Source: Lentzea aerocolonigenes (GTDB taxonomy: Bacteria; Actinomycetota; Actinomycetes; Mycobacteriales; Pseudonocardiaceae). From it: DNA of 64,000 nt. The position numbers and the translations under genes are program-made. This document shows positions 25,782-35,007 of this stretch, in pieces. Position 1 is the stretch's first letter, and every line of letters starts with the position of its first letter. Below the pieces are notes generated by a model, which saw only the letters and a program-made list of their open reading frames with translations, ran no database searches and was not told the DNA's origin. Location of the stretch: assembly GCF_000974445.1 (NCBI RefSeq), contig NZ_BBOJ01000011.1, positions 248,001-312,000 of the forward strand. Reading direction: 5' to 3'.

Positions 25782-28700
25782 GCCCGAGTGGGCGCGCCTT
25801 CGTAGCGCGTGTGTGGCAGCAGGCGCTCGTGCTTCATCACGACGCTGTGTGCCGCGGCGTAGGTGCCTTCGCCGATCTCCGCGCCGTACAGCGGCACGGT
25901 GCCGTGGGCCAGGGTGGAGTTCGGGCCCACCGTGACCCGGTCGATCTTCAGGACGCGGTCCTCGAAGGTGTGAGCCTGGAACATGGCGTTGACGGTGGCG
26001 CCGTCGTCGAACTGGAGCATGTCCGGGTCGACGACTTGGCCGAAGCCGTCGCCGAGGACGACTCGTTTGCCGATCTTCATGCCCATCCGGCGCAGGTAGA
26101 CGGCCAACAGGAGGGTGCCTTCGAGAGCGGCGAGCGTGCCGCTGGCGATGACGCCCCAGGCGACGTACAGGAAGTCCCAGCGGCTGCACCAGCACGACCA
26201 CAGCGGATGGATGCCGGGGCGCACCTTGCCCAGCAGCAGCCACTTCATCGCCAGCACGATCAGGCACGGCAGCAGCGCGACGCCCAACGTCACCGCCGCG
26301 ACGCCGACGGTCAGAAAGACCACGGGCGGCAGGGTTCGTGCGGCGAGCGCGATGCCCCAGAACCACGCGGTCACGACGGCCAGCGGGGCGACGGGCAGGG
26401 CGAACCGCAGCCATTCCCAGAACAGCCGGTTGATCCGCCGGATCAGCGACGGCTCGTGGGTCAGCGCCCGGTCGACCTCCACGACTTCCCGTTGCGGCAG
26501 CTCGAACGCGGGATGCCCGAACCACGAGCTGCCCGGCCGGACCACGCGGTCGTCCGCGACGGTGCTGATCCCGATCAGGATGTCCGGGGGCAGACTCTGC
26601 CCGCCCGCGATGACGGCGTGGTTGCCGAGGAAGGTCCGCTCGCTGATGTGGACCGCCGCGAGCGTCACCGTGTTCTGGTGGATTCTGGGGCCGCCCAGGT
26701 AGATGCCGTCGGCGAAGAACGTGCCGGGTCCGATGTGGACGAGTTCGGGGACGACGTCGATGATCGTGCTGATCTCGCAGCCGCGGCCGACGTCCATGCC
26801 GGCCCAGCGCAGCCAGGTCGGCCAGTACAGGCCGCCGGACAGCCACTTGTTGGCGGAGTCGACCAGCCCGGTCTTCAGCCAGATCCGGATGTAGGCGGGG
26901 CTCCAGCGGCTGATGACCTTCTCCGTCACCCGGCCCAGCGCCCGCGCGACGAGGGCTTGGAACGCGATCGTGATCATCAGGGTCACGCAGGTCAACACGG
27001 CGACAACGCCGAGGAAGTCGAGGTAGGACAACGGGTTCGTGAGCACCGCGAGCAGCGCGTCGAACGTGAGCCCGTAGTAGAGGATCACGCCGACCGCCAT
27101 CACCGTGGCGGGCAGGGACAGCACCCAGGCGAGCAACGTCCTGGACACCATCATCGCGACACCGTGCAGGACGGGGGAGAAGAGGCTGCCCTCCAGCACG
27201 GGTACGGGCGGTCGCGGCGCCGGGCCGACCATCCTGGCGGGCACGCCGTCCCACATCTCACTGTCCGGAATGGACTTCCCGGCGGGCAACGACGACAGCG
27301 CGGCGAGCCAGGTGTCGCGTCCCATCCGGGATCCCGGCCCGAGGCTGGCCCGGGTGTCGACGGTAGCTCCGTCGCCGATCCTGACCGGGCCGACGACGAG
27401 CTGTCCGTGCTCGAACTGGACGAGCCCGAGGTGCGCGTCCTGGCCGAGGGTCACGTCGTCGCCGATGTCGAGCAGGTCCCAGCCGCCCTGGGTGAGGTTG
27501 ACGCCGCGGTGGATGTGCACGCGCTGGCCGATCCTCGCCCCGAGCGCGCGCAGGGCCATGCACTGGAACTCCGTCCCGGCAATGGTCTTCCACGGGATGA
27601 TGCGCACGACGTGCTGCACGATCCACATGCGCACGCGGAGATCGCCCCACGCGGGAGCGCGCACGGCTTGGTAGCGACCGATCAGCAGCGTCTTCACCCG
27701 CACGGCGATCCACACCGAGATCGGCGTCCAGGCGAGACTCAGCGGTGCGAGGACGACCGGCACGACCAGCACGAGCGGCAGCAGGCCGATCAGGCCGGCG
27801 AGCCACGGCAGGAACCGGAAGGTGACCAGGTAGGCCACGGGTGCGAGGAGGAGGAGTTCCAGCACCAGCCACCACGACTGCTCGGCGGTCACCGCGGCCG
27901 CGTCGCGGGCGGTGGCGACCGTGGGCTCCGGCGCGGGCTCCTGCTGTGCCTGAGTCCCGGGGTTGATCCGCTGCGCCAGCCCGATGACCGTGCGCGCCTC
28001 GTAGACGTCCCGGACCGTGATGGCCTCGGTGATCGGGTTGGCCCTCAGCTTGGAGATGAGGATCGCGGCCTGCAGCGAGGTGCCACCGAGGTCCTCGAAG
28101 AAGTCGTCCTGCGCCGACACGCCTCCGGTGGCCAGGCCGAACACCTCGCAGATCGCGACGGCGATCACCATCTCGACCGGATTCATCCTGCCGGTGTCAC
28201 CGCGGGAGTGGCGACGGCGCTCGACCATGGTGAGCACGGGCAGGTCGGCACGTTTGAGCTTGCCGCCCGCGCTGCGGGGCAGGACGTCGATCAGCCCGAA
28301 CAACGCGGGCACCATGTAGGACGGGAGTTCCGCCCGCAGCCTGCTCTTCAGGCGTTCCACGTGAGGCGGACGCATCCGGTCCGCCACGACCAGATGTGCC
28401 GCGATCGCCTGCGACGCGCCCTCGCCCTGGACGCAGCACGCCGCCTCGACCACCTCCTCACAGCGGGCCAGGACCGTCTCGATCGCCTCCAGCTCGATCC
28501 GGTACCCGCGGACCTTGACCTGGGAGTCGATCCGGCCGTGGTAGAACAACGTCCCGTCCGGCTCGGCGTGCACGAGGTCACCGGTGCGGTAGATCCGCCC
28601 CGCCAGCGGGTGGTCCGGAAACTTCTCGGCCGTCAGCTGCGGCAGGTTGAGGTAGCCGAACGCCAGCCCGACGCCGGACATGCAGAGCTCGCCCTTTTCC

Positions 28701-29737
28701 CCCGGGGCGACTGGCCTGAGCTGCTCGTCGAGCACCCACGCCCGTGCGCCCGGTACCGGGCGGCCGACGGCGATCGGTTGTCCCGCAACGATGTCCGCGC
28801 GCAGACAGGTGACCGTGCACTCGGTCGGGCCGTAGCCGTTGACCATCCGCCGTCCCCGCGACCACAGTTCGGCGACGTCGTCGGGCAGCGCCTCGCCGCC
28901 CACGTACAGCAGGCGCAGGTCCGGCAGCGCCGTCCGCGGGTCGGGGCAGGCGGCGGCGCGCAACAGGGTCGGCGGCGGGCAGAACACGGTGACCCGCTCT
29001 TTCTGCAGCCACGGCACCAGGTCCGGGCCGAGCCGGGCCGTCTCGTCGTCCATCACGACCGCTGTCGCACCGGAAGCCAGGGCCATCCACAGCTCCTCGA
29101 CCGATGAGTCGTAGGCGGCGGACGAACCCTGAACCACCCGGTCGCCGGGACCGAGGCCGAACTCCATCAGGTCGGAGCTGATCAGGCTGGCGATGCCGGC
29201 GTGCCCGACCATCACGCCCTTCGGCTTGCCGGTGGTGCCCGAGGTGTAGATCAGGTAGGCGAGGCCGTCCGGCACGGGCGGGGCATCGACGGCGCGCACT
29301 TTCGCCTGCGGGCTGTCGACCCTGACCACCGCACCCTGGTATCCGACCCGCTCCGCTCGTTCGGCGCCTTGTTCGTCGGTGACGAGCATCTGGGCGCCGG
29401 AGTCGGTCAGGATGTGGCTGACCTGGTCGTCCGGGAAAGCGGGGTCGAGGCACACGTACGCGGATCCGGACCGCAGCACCGCGAGCTGGGTCGCGTAGAG
29501 GACGACGGACGTGCGGGGCAGCATGATCGAAATGACGCGCCCGCGGCCGACGACCTCCTGGAAGAACTGTGCGGCGGCACCGGACTTGCGCAGCAGATCG
29601 GCGTACGTGATCTGGCTGCGGTTCGGCCGGCCGGTGGCGGGAGGCACGTCCACGGCGATGGCGTCCGGCCACTGGCGGGCTGCCTGCTCGAAGAAGTCGA
29701 CGAGCGTGACCGCCGGGGACCGGACAGTGGCCGTCAT
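25772..29737 (-). CDS. Pls/PosA-type membrane NRPS (A-PCP-TM with three left-handed beta-helix domains)
   Basis: The protein has 1321 residues. The adenylation domain (about 20-500) has YTSGTTGKPKG near 165, NGYGPTE and YRTGD. The specificity loop YDSSVEELW keeps the Asp that contacts the substrate alpha-amino group. The PCP has Ser554 in LGGTSLQ. From 620 on, pairs of membrane helices (about 622-680, 855-932, 1102-1167) alternate with three hexapeptide-repeat domains (735-835, 982-1072, 1220-1321). This is the architecture of poly-epsilon-lysine synthetase and its relatives, which join one amino acid iteratively into a homopolymer at the membrane. The ATG start overlaps the SET gene stop (ATGA). 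Confidence 0.9.
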   Translation of the reverse strand: MTATVRSPAVTLVDFFEQAARQWPDAIAVDVPPATGRPNRSQITYADLLRKSGAAAQFFQEVVGRGRVISIMLPRTSVVLYATQLAVLRSGSAYVCLDPAFPDDQVSHILTDSGAQMLVTDEQGAERAERVGYQGAVVRVDSPQAKVRAVDAPPVPDGLAYLIYTSGTTGKPKGVMVGHAGIASLISSDLMEFGLGPGDRVVQGSSAAYDSSVEELWMALASGATAVVMDDETARLGPDLVPWLQKERVTVFCPPPTLLRAAACPDPRTALPDLRLLYVGGEALPDDVAELWSRGRRMVNGYGPTECTVTCLRADIVAGQPIAVGRPVPGARAWVLDEQLRPVAPGEKGELCMSGVGLAFGYLNLPQLTAEKFPDHPLAGRIYRTGDLVHAEPDGTLFYHGRIDSQVKVRGYRIELEAIETVLARCEEVVEAACCVQGEGASQAIAAHLVVADRMRPPHVERLKSRLRAELPSYMVPALFGLIDVLPRSAGGKLKRADLPVLTMVERRRHSRGDTGRMNPVEMVIAVAICEVFGLATGGVSAQDDFFEDLGGTSLQAAILISKLRANPITEAITVRDVYEARTVIGLAQRINPGTQAQQEPAPEPTVATARDAAAVTAEQSWWLVLELLLLAPVAYLVTFRFLPWLAGLIGLLPLVLVVPVVLAPLSLAWTPISVWIAVRVKTLLIGRYQAVRAPAWGDLRVRMWIVQHVVRIIPWKTIAGTEFQCMALRALGARIGQRVHIHRGVNLTQGGWDLLDIGDDVTLGQDAHLGLVQFEHGQLVVGPVRIGDGATVDTRASLGPGSRMGRDTWLAALSSLPAGKSIPDSEMWDGVPARMVGPAPRPPVPVLEGSLFSPVLHGVAMMVSRTLLAWVLSLPATVMAVGVILYYGLTFDALLAVLTNPLSYLDFLGVVAVLTCVTLMITIAFQALVARALGRVTEKVISRWSPAYIRIWLKTGLVDSANKWLSGGLYWPTWLRWAGMDVGRGCEISTIIDVVPELVHIGPGTFFADGIYLGGPRIHQNTVTLAAVHISERTFLGNHAVIAGGQSLPPDILIGISTVADDRVVRPGSSWFGHPAFELPQREVVEVDRALTHEPSLIRRINRLFWEWLRFALPVAPLAVVTAWFWGIALAARTLPPVVFLTVGVAAVTLGVALLPCLIVLAMKWLLLGKVRPGIHPLWSCWCSRWDFLYVAWGVIASGTLAALEGTLLLAVYLRRMGMKIGKRVVLGDGFGQVVDPDMLQFDDGATVNAMFQAHTFEDRVLKIDRVTVGPNSTLAHGTVPLYGAEIGEGTYAAAHSVVMKHERLLPHTRYEGAPTRAQA

Positions 29738-30225
29738 CGCGCCCCGATGCAAGACAGGTGGTCCGCCAGCCACGGACGCAGCCGCTGACGGTCCTCATCG
29801 GACAGGTGCCGGTAGCCCTGGACCCGGCCGATGCACCGCTCGCTTCCGCACCGGCAGGCGAAAGGCTCTGCCATGTCGAATTCGGTGGTGTTGTAGTTGA
29901 ATGTGATGTCCTGTCCGAAAACGACCGGTTTCAGTGCGATGACCGAACGGTCGCGAATGAACACCGTCGGTTCACAGCTGTGATTCATGAAGCGCCAGAA
30001 GAACTGATCGAGGATCGCCTCGAAACCGAATTCGGCGGGTACGTCGACATGCACGTCGTGGCCGATCTGCACCGTGTACCGGTTCGGTGTCGCTGTCAGC
30101 TCGCCCTCGATCGTGAACAGCAGTTCTCCGGCCACGGCCGGGCGGTTCGCCACGAGGCGGTACTCGCCGCCGGCGCGGACGACGGCCACCGCGCTCGTCA
30201 CATCGACGCACTCTCCTGCAATCAC
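29734..30225 (-). CDS. SET-domain protein-lysine methyltransferase-like enzyme
   Basis: The protein has 163 residues, nearly all SET domain. NHSCEPT (81-87) and the Tyr-containing FNYNTTE (109-115) are the SAM-pocket and catalytic motifs. The post-SET zinc cysteines are in CRCGSERC (124, 126, 131). Its position, translationally coupled in front of a Pls/PosA synthetase, suggests that it methylates the amino groups of the polymer, the monomer or the synthetase itself. That is inference. GTG 30225 has GGGAG 5 nt upstream; GTG 30201, with AGGAGAG, is an equally good alternative start, 8 codons shorter. Confidence 0.85.
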   Translation of the reverse strand: MIAGECVDVTSAVAVVRAGGEYRLVANRPAVAGELLFTIEGELTATPNRYTVQIGHDVHVDVPAEFGFEAILDQFFWRFMNHSCEPTVFIRDRSVIALKPVVFGQDITFNYNTTEFDMAEPFACRCGSERCIGRVQGYRHLSDEDRQRLRPWLADHLSCIGAR

Positions 30226-30353
30226 GTGATCTCCCGAAGTGTCGATTCCTGACTGGGCTGTTTCTCGGTAGTACGAGCAGGAATCGAAAGGGGTTCAAAG
30301 CGAATTGGTTGATTGACAATTTGACGGAAACCCGTCGCCGGGTGGACGTTGTG
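30226..30353 (-). promoter_or_regulatory. AT-rich promoter region of the SET-NRPS operon
   Basis: This is the least GC-rich pocket of the neighbourhood, between the 3' end of the PucR gene and the SET start. Read on the minus strand it has a TTGAAC box with TACTAC about 19 nt further on, a tolerable promoter pair. No palindrome is evident. Confidence 0.4.
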
Positions 30354-31859
30354 TCAAGGGCGCCTGATGGCGTCGTACGCGGAGAGCGCGGCGTGCAGGG
30401 AGGCTCGGACTCGGGGTGAGTCGAGATCCGCGCCGAGCAACTGGCCGATCCGCTTCAGGCGGTCGTACAGCGCCTGCCTGGACAGGTTCGTGGCGGCCGC
30501 CGCGTCCGTCTTGTTGCCACCACTGTCCACATAGGCCCGCAAGGTGGCGATCAGGTCGACGTGTTCCGGGCCGAGCAACGGGCCCAGCTCTCGTTCGACG
30601 TGGGCCTGCACGTGCGGGTCGTTGCGGAGCAGGTACATCAGGCCGGGTAGCCCCAGATCACGCAGCTTCACGTAGGGCACGTCTCCGCAGTCGCCGCTGG
30701 CGGCCGCGGCCACCCGCCGCGCCTCGACCAGCGCCTCGCGCACCTCCGCCGCCGAGGTGACCGGCTCGCTCGCGGCGACGATCGCGGGTGCCCTTCGCCG
30801 CACCGCCTCCGCCAGTCGCACCAGGCACCCGTGCACGTCGTCGTTCGGTTGCAGCGTCAGCAGAATGCCGAGGAAGTCGTCGTCGAACGCGCCGTGCAGT
30901 CCGGTGAGATCCCGCGGGAGATCACCGATCCTGTCCGCGACATCACGGGGGGACCGGTCGCGGACGACCACGGCGACCACGACCGACTTGTCGAGCGGAA
31001 CTCCCAGCGCGTGCGCACGTGAGGCGAACTCGGCGGCCACGAGGTCGCCGGTCAGCAAGGACGTCAACAGTGTGCGCTGGGCGCGCAGCCGGAGGTCCTC
31101 GTCGTGGTGCGCCCGCAGATCCAGGGCGATCACACCGGCCGCCCGCTCGGCGACGATCACGTGCGCGGCCGAGGGATCGGGACACCTGATGAGCAGCCGG
31201 CCCCACTCCGCGGCTCCGGCGCCGATTCCGGTGACGAGCCATCCGGTCCTGTCGTCGTAGCCGGTCTGTCCACTTGCGACGATCTGCCGGGACAGCGACT
31301 CCCAGTTGCCGAGGCAGTCCGTGTCCTCGCCTGCCGGACCGAACGCGACGACCTGGTGCGCGGTGTTCTCCAGCACCACAGGGCACTGGGTCAGGGCCGC
31401 CGCATGAGAAACGACGGTCTCCGCGTCGACGCCTGCCAGGGCGAGCTCGGAGAACCGCCGATGAATCTGCTCGTGCCTGCGCGACTCGGCGAACTGTCCT
31501 GCGGTCACGAGAGCGAGAGCGGCTTCGGTCACCTGGGAAAGCTGGACGTGCTGCTGCAACTGCACCAACGGCATCCTCAGCCGTTGCGCCGCGTGCACCA
31601 GGGCGTCCGGAAGCGCGCCGGTGCACTGGACCACGACACCGACGACGTCGATCGCGACCAGGCGTTCGAGCCACCGTCCGGCGTCGTGCGGCAGACAGCC
31701 GCTCGTGGCGAGCAGAAGTTCCCCGGACTGCGGTGTGTCGGCAACGTGGACCCACCGCACGGTCCGGCCGAGGTGCTCGAGGCCGGCCAGGACGGCCGGC
31801 TCACCTCGTCGCACGCCTTCCAGATCGAGGATCTGCTGGATGGTGGGCAGTGACGTCAA
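30354..31859 (-). CDS. PucR-family transcriptional regulator
   Basis: The protein has 501 residues. An N-terminal PucR sensory domain starts SLPTIQQILDLEGVRRGEP and includes ELLLATSG. A GGDEF-like middle follows, then a C-terminal helix-turn-helix of the PucR/CdaR type (DSGGNKTDAAAATNLSRQAL, YDRLKRIGQLLG). These proteins respond to small nitrogenous metabolites and usually activate nearby catabolic or transport genes. The TTG start at 31859 has GGGAG 7 nt upstream. The frame is open further upstream but looks non-coding. It is co-oriented with the SET-NRPS pair, 128 bp away, and so is a candidate regulator of it. Confidence 0.85.
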   Translation of the reverse strand: MTSLPTIQQILDLEGVRRGEPAVLAGLEHLGRTVRWVHVADTPQSGELLLATSGCLPHDAGRWLERLVAIDVVGVVVQCTGALPDALVHAAQRLRMPLVQLQQHVQLSQVTEAALALVTAGQFAESRRHEQIHRRFSELALAGVDAETVVSHAAALTQCPVVLENTAHQVVAFGPAGEDTDCLGNWESLSRQIVASGQTGYDDRTGWLVTGIGAGAAEWGRLLIRCPDPSAAHVIVAERAAGVIALDLRAHHDEDLRLRAQRTLLTSLLTGDLVAAEFASRAHALGVPLDKSVVVAVVVRDRSPRDVADRIGDLPRDLTGLHGAFDDDFLGILLTLQPNDDVHGCLVRLAEAVRRRAPAIVAASEPVTSAAEVREALVEARRVAAAASGDCGDVPYVKLRDLGLPGLMYLLRNDPHVQAHVERELGPLLGPEHVDLIATLRAYVDSGGNKTDAAAATNLSRQALYDRLKRIGQLLGADLDSPRVRASLHAALSAYDAIRRP

Positions 31860-32254
31860 GCCGGATCTCCCGCGCTCGCCGGGGCAAGAACGATCACTCT
31901 GGCCGTCGTGCTCTCCGGCGCGCCATCCGTCGACCGGCCGGGTTCTCCCGCCACCTGACGGGAAATCACCACCGGATGTGCCCCGACGACAGGACGATCG
32001 TCTCGAATCGGCAGGGGGCATCGCCCGATCGGATCAGTCGGGTTGAGCGGAGTGGTCGACGCCGCACAGGTGAGTCGTCGTTCACCACTTCCGGGTCGCC
32101 GTTCAGCACTCGTCGAGTGCGCGTTCGTGCGTTGGGGCCGTGCCTGCGCGGCAGGCGCTCCGAGGGCCGCGGCGGATCCGGCTGGCAGGCTTTCGCGCCG
32201 ATTCCGTTGTCGTCAAGTGCGGCGGCACCCCACCGGTGGAGGACCGCAGCAGAC
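31860..32254. other. Gene-free interval between the PucR gene and the PLD-like gene
   Basis: These 395 bp hold the upstream region of the PucR gene and the 3' flank of the PLD-like gene, both on the minus strand. The open frames here have no family resemblance and no ribosome binding sites. A 10-bp palindrome CCACCGGTGG lies at 32229-32238. I see nothing else. Confidence 0.5.
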
Positions 32255-33889
32255 CTATTTGAACAGCAGCCGCTGCCGATGACTCGGGGTGGCCGGGTCG
32301 TAGTAGCGCGCCACCCAGCTGTCGTCGGTCTTGAGGAACACCACCTCTTCCGCCTTGCCGAGACGCTGCTGCAGGAAACGGAAGTAGTAGTGGTTGAAGA
32401 TCCGCATGAACTCGCCGAGGTAGATGTCCGCGGCCCTGGTGTCTCCCTGGATCACGAGCACGTTCTCGTCGTTCTCGCGGACGGACGGGTCGCTGAAGTT
32501 GCCAGAACCGGTGATCACCAGCGGGTCGTCGCCGAGCGGGTCGACGAGCATGAACTTCGTGTGGCTGAACCGGACGTGGCCGTTGAGACCGGTCAGCTGT
32601 TCCCGCGTCCAGCGGTTGAGGATCTCGTCGGTGAGCAGTGAGCCGATGGCGGTCTTCACGTCGTGGTCGGTGTCGAACCGGATCTCGTCCTCGCCCGGTG
32701 GTCGTTCCAGCACCAGGTAGCGCAGCACGTCGGACTCGGGCTGGAGCGCCTCGGCGATCTTGTCGTGCACGCCGAACGCCGCGGTCATGAAGAACGACCG
32801 GGTCGCGCGGCCCGCCTGCTCGGCGTACCAGTCGATCAGGTCGAGAGTGGTGCGCGGGCTGAACACGCAGTTCGTGCCTGCCGGGGGAGGGGTCGCCGGA
32901 GTGGGGCTCGCGGTGGTGTTGGCCGGCCGGATCTGCGCGTAGGCGGGGTCGTCGGCGAGCCGGGTCCAGTAGTCGAGGTAGGTGGCGGCGGTGGCCGGGT
33001 CGCGCAGCAGGTGGCCGACGTTGGACTGTCCGAAGAGGCCTCCCCAGGTGATGTTGGTCGACCCCGTCCACACCTCCTGCGGCGTGTCGTCGCGCAGCAG
33101 CACCAAGAACTTGTTGTGCGAGATCGAGCTGTTCGTCGTGCGCGGGATCATGTGGTCGGTCAGACCGGCCTCTTCGACGGCGGGTTCGGTGCTCTGCCAG
33201 ACCTTCTTCGGGTCGGTGCTCGCCTTCCCCCGCCGGTCGTAGATGATCCGCACGTCGACGCCTCGTTCGACGGCGGCTTTGAGCTCCGCGAGCACGTGCG
33301 GGTAGTTGAACTCGTAGACGGATCCACGCAGTGCGCAGCGGGGCCCGTCGGCGGAGCGGATGAACGCGATGAGCGCCTCCTCCAGCCCGCGCGAGAGCCA
33401 GTCGTAGGCCGGGTCGGTCCGGTCGTTCTCCCTGGGCTCGCGCTCGCCGAACTCCCGTACGTACGCCTGACCGGCGCCCACGCCCCGGTTGAAGTGGATC
33501 GCGTGCCCGCCCTCGTCGACCGGCTCGGTCCGCACCGCGACCGTGACCTCGTGGCGCACCTCGAGGTTCTTCGGCTTGCCGTACAGGGCGACGACGCGGT
33601 ACTCGTAGCTCCGGCCGGGTTTGGCGGTGTAGTCGCCCCACAGGAACGACTGCAGCGGGTGCTCCAGCAGGCTGACCGGTGTGCCCGGCGGCACGCCCTT
33701 CGAGGTCTCCTCGAACACCTTCATGCCGCGCAGCCAGTACCGTTCGTCCTCCTCCGGATCGAAGCGCTCGATCGCGAACCCGAGCAGGCCGGGGCTGTCC
33801 CCCTGGTCGAGGTCGAGGCCGAGCAGGACGACGTACGAGCCCGCGATCGCGTGCACGCTCAACGGACCGGCGGATTTCCTGATGCGCAT
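32255..33889 (-). CDS. Phospholipase D-like domain protein (two HKD motifs)
   Basis: The protein has 544 residues. The N-terminal 130 residues look like an Ig/fibronectin-type accessory module. Two PLD half-sites follow: His258 and Lys260 in SHNKF with GSTNIT downstream, and a second SHTKFMLVD with GSGNFS. A bilobed PLD-superfamily catalytic centre is therefore complete. Members hydrolyse or transfer phosphodiesters (lipids, nucleic acids). No signal peptide is apparent, which leans toward a cytoplasmic or nuclease-like role. ATG 33889 has GAGGAA 7 nt upstream. It is divergent from the membrane protein at 34011. Substrate is unknown. Confidence 0.8.
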   Translation of the reverse strand: MRIRKSAGPLSVHAIAGSYVVLLGLDLDQGDSPGLLGFAIERFDPEEDERYWLRGMKVFEETSKGVPPGTPVSLLEHPLQSFLWGDYTAKPGRSYEYRVVALYGKPKNLEVRHEVTVAVRTEPVDEGGHAIHFNRGVGAGQAYVREFGEREPRENDRTDPAYDWLSRGLEEALIAFIRSADGPRCALRGSVYEFNYPHVLAELKAAVERGVDVRIIYDRRGKASTDPKKVWQSTEPAVEEAGLTDHMIPRTTNSSISHNKFLVLLRDDTPQEVWTGSTNITWGGLFGQSNVGHLLRDPATAATYLDYWTRLADDPAYAQIRPANTTASPTPATPPPAGTNCVFSPRTTLDLIDWYAEQAGRATRSFFMTAAFGVHDKIAEALQPESDVLRYLVLERPPGEDEIRFDTDHDVKTAIGSLLTDEILNRWTREQLTGLNGHVRFSHTKFMLVDPLGDDPLVITGSGNFSDPSVRENDENVLVIQGDTRAADIYLGEFMRIFNHYYFRFLQQRLGKAEEVVFLKTDDSWVARYYDPATPSHRQRLLFK

Positions 33890-34010
33890 GGTCGTTCCTC
33901 ACTGCGCGGCGCACCGGCCCGCTGTGTCCCCCGACAACACGACCGGCACCAGAGGAATCGGTCCGGGGGAGTGCCCCATTACAGCGGCAGCGTATGGCCC
34001 GTAACGATCT

Positions 34011-34961
34011 GTGGCCGGTGATCGAACAACTGGTGTGAAGGCGTTGTTCGTGCGGCTCCACCGATTCACCCGTGTGCGTGGGCTGATCGTGCTGTTCGGC
34101 GGCCTGACGGCCGGGTTCGCCCTGCTCGCCACGGGCGGGTTCGAGAAGCTCAGCGGGGCGGGCGGCGTGCTCGGCATGGCGCTGAGCGCACTCGTGATGA
34201 TCGTCGTGGGTGCCGCCAAGTACCCGCGGTCCGCGGGTACGCCGTCGCACGAGCAGGTCGTGTCCCGGTTGCTGCGGGACCGGAAGAAGTACTGCCTCAT
34301 CCTGCGGCCGTTCGGGCAGGACGCCGAGATCGTGCTGCCGAAGACGGGGGCCAAACGCCGTACCGGCGGTGGGCCGTTCACCCGCAACGTGACCATGGAG
34401 CAGCTCATCACCAGCGCCGCGCGCACGGTGCTCGACATGGACACCTACGGCATCGTCGACCAGCGCACCACGTTCGCCCCGCCGGGACCGGTCCTGATGC
34501 GTGCCGCCGACGACGAGTGGCAGGAGATCGCCCAGCGCCTCATCGGCAGCGCACACGTCATCGTGCTGATCCTGCCGCCGGACCGGGACTTCGGCGACGG
34601 TTTCGTCTGGGAGATCGAGCAGATCCGGCAGGCCGGGGCGACCTCGCGCGTCGTCATCGTGCTGCCGCCGTGCGACCAGGACACGGAGGCGTACGAGGCG
34701 GCACTGCGCCGCGCGTGTGTGTTGCTCGCGTTGCTGGACGGCGAACTCGACCACTTCAAGGTCCACGAGTACGAGCTGATGCTGCCCACCGGCACGCTGG
34801 TCATCCGGTCGACCGCTGACGGAGCGAAGTGGTGGCAGACCCTCGACGAGCCCGTGGAACGCACGATGGTCGGCCGCAAGCGCAAGACCGTGGTCGCCGA
34901 CATGACCTATCTCGACGTGCTCGAGGTGGCGTTGCGGGAGATCGACCACGAGCAGTCGTGA
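34011..34961 (+). CDS. Membrane protein with LRPF-type TIR-like cytoplasmic domain
   Basis: The protein has 316 residues. Two membrane helices near the N-terminus (LIVLFGGLTAGFALLATGG and VLGMALSALVMIVVGAA) are followed by a soluble domain. Its blocks are CLILRPFGQD, DDEWQEIAQRLIGSAHVIVLIL, GFVWEIEQI and VVIVLPP. Actinobacteria encode many uncharacterised membrane proteins with the same LRPF-x2-D ... DDxW ... WE pattern. The Rossmann-like layout and terminal WE motif recall TIR-like nucleotide-binding domains. No function is known. GTG 34011 has no ribosome binding site; GTG 34035 is a possible alternative start. Confidence 0.65.
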   Translation: MAGDRTTGVKALFVRLHRFTRVRGLIVLFGGLTAGFALLATGGFEKLSGAGGVLGMALSALVMIVVGAAKYPRSAGTPSHEQVVSRLLRDRKKYCLILRPFGQDAEIVLPKTGAKRRTGGGPFTRNVTMEQLITSAARTVLDMDTYGIVDQRTTFAPPGPVLMRAADDEWQEIAQRLIGSAHVIVLILPPDRDFGDGFVWEIEQIRQAGATSRVVIVLPPCDQDTEAYEAALRRACVLLALLDGELDHFKVHEYELMLPTGTLVIRSTADGAKWWQTLDEPVERTMVGRKRKTVVADMTYLDVLEVALREIDHEQS

Positions 34962-35007
34962 TCCGTGTCTCCGTGCACGCGGCGACTTCGTGAGTAGCGT
35001 CGTGGAC

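Noticed and set aside
25625-29107. A 1160-codon open frame on the plus strand opposite the NRPS
   Set aside because: Its composition is Arg/Gly/Asp/Gln-rich without domains, it has no ribosome binding site, and it mirrors third-position GC of the real minus-strand gene.
29734-30225. SET protein as a horizontally acquired eukaryotic-type effector
   Set aside because: Codon usage and GC match the neighbours, it has no signal peptide, and it is coupled to the NRPS gene.
32229-32238. CCACCGGTGG as a regulatory operator
   Set aside because: A 10-bp GC-rich palindrome is expected by chance at this base composition, and it lies in the 3' flank of a gene.
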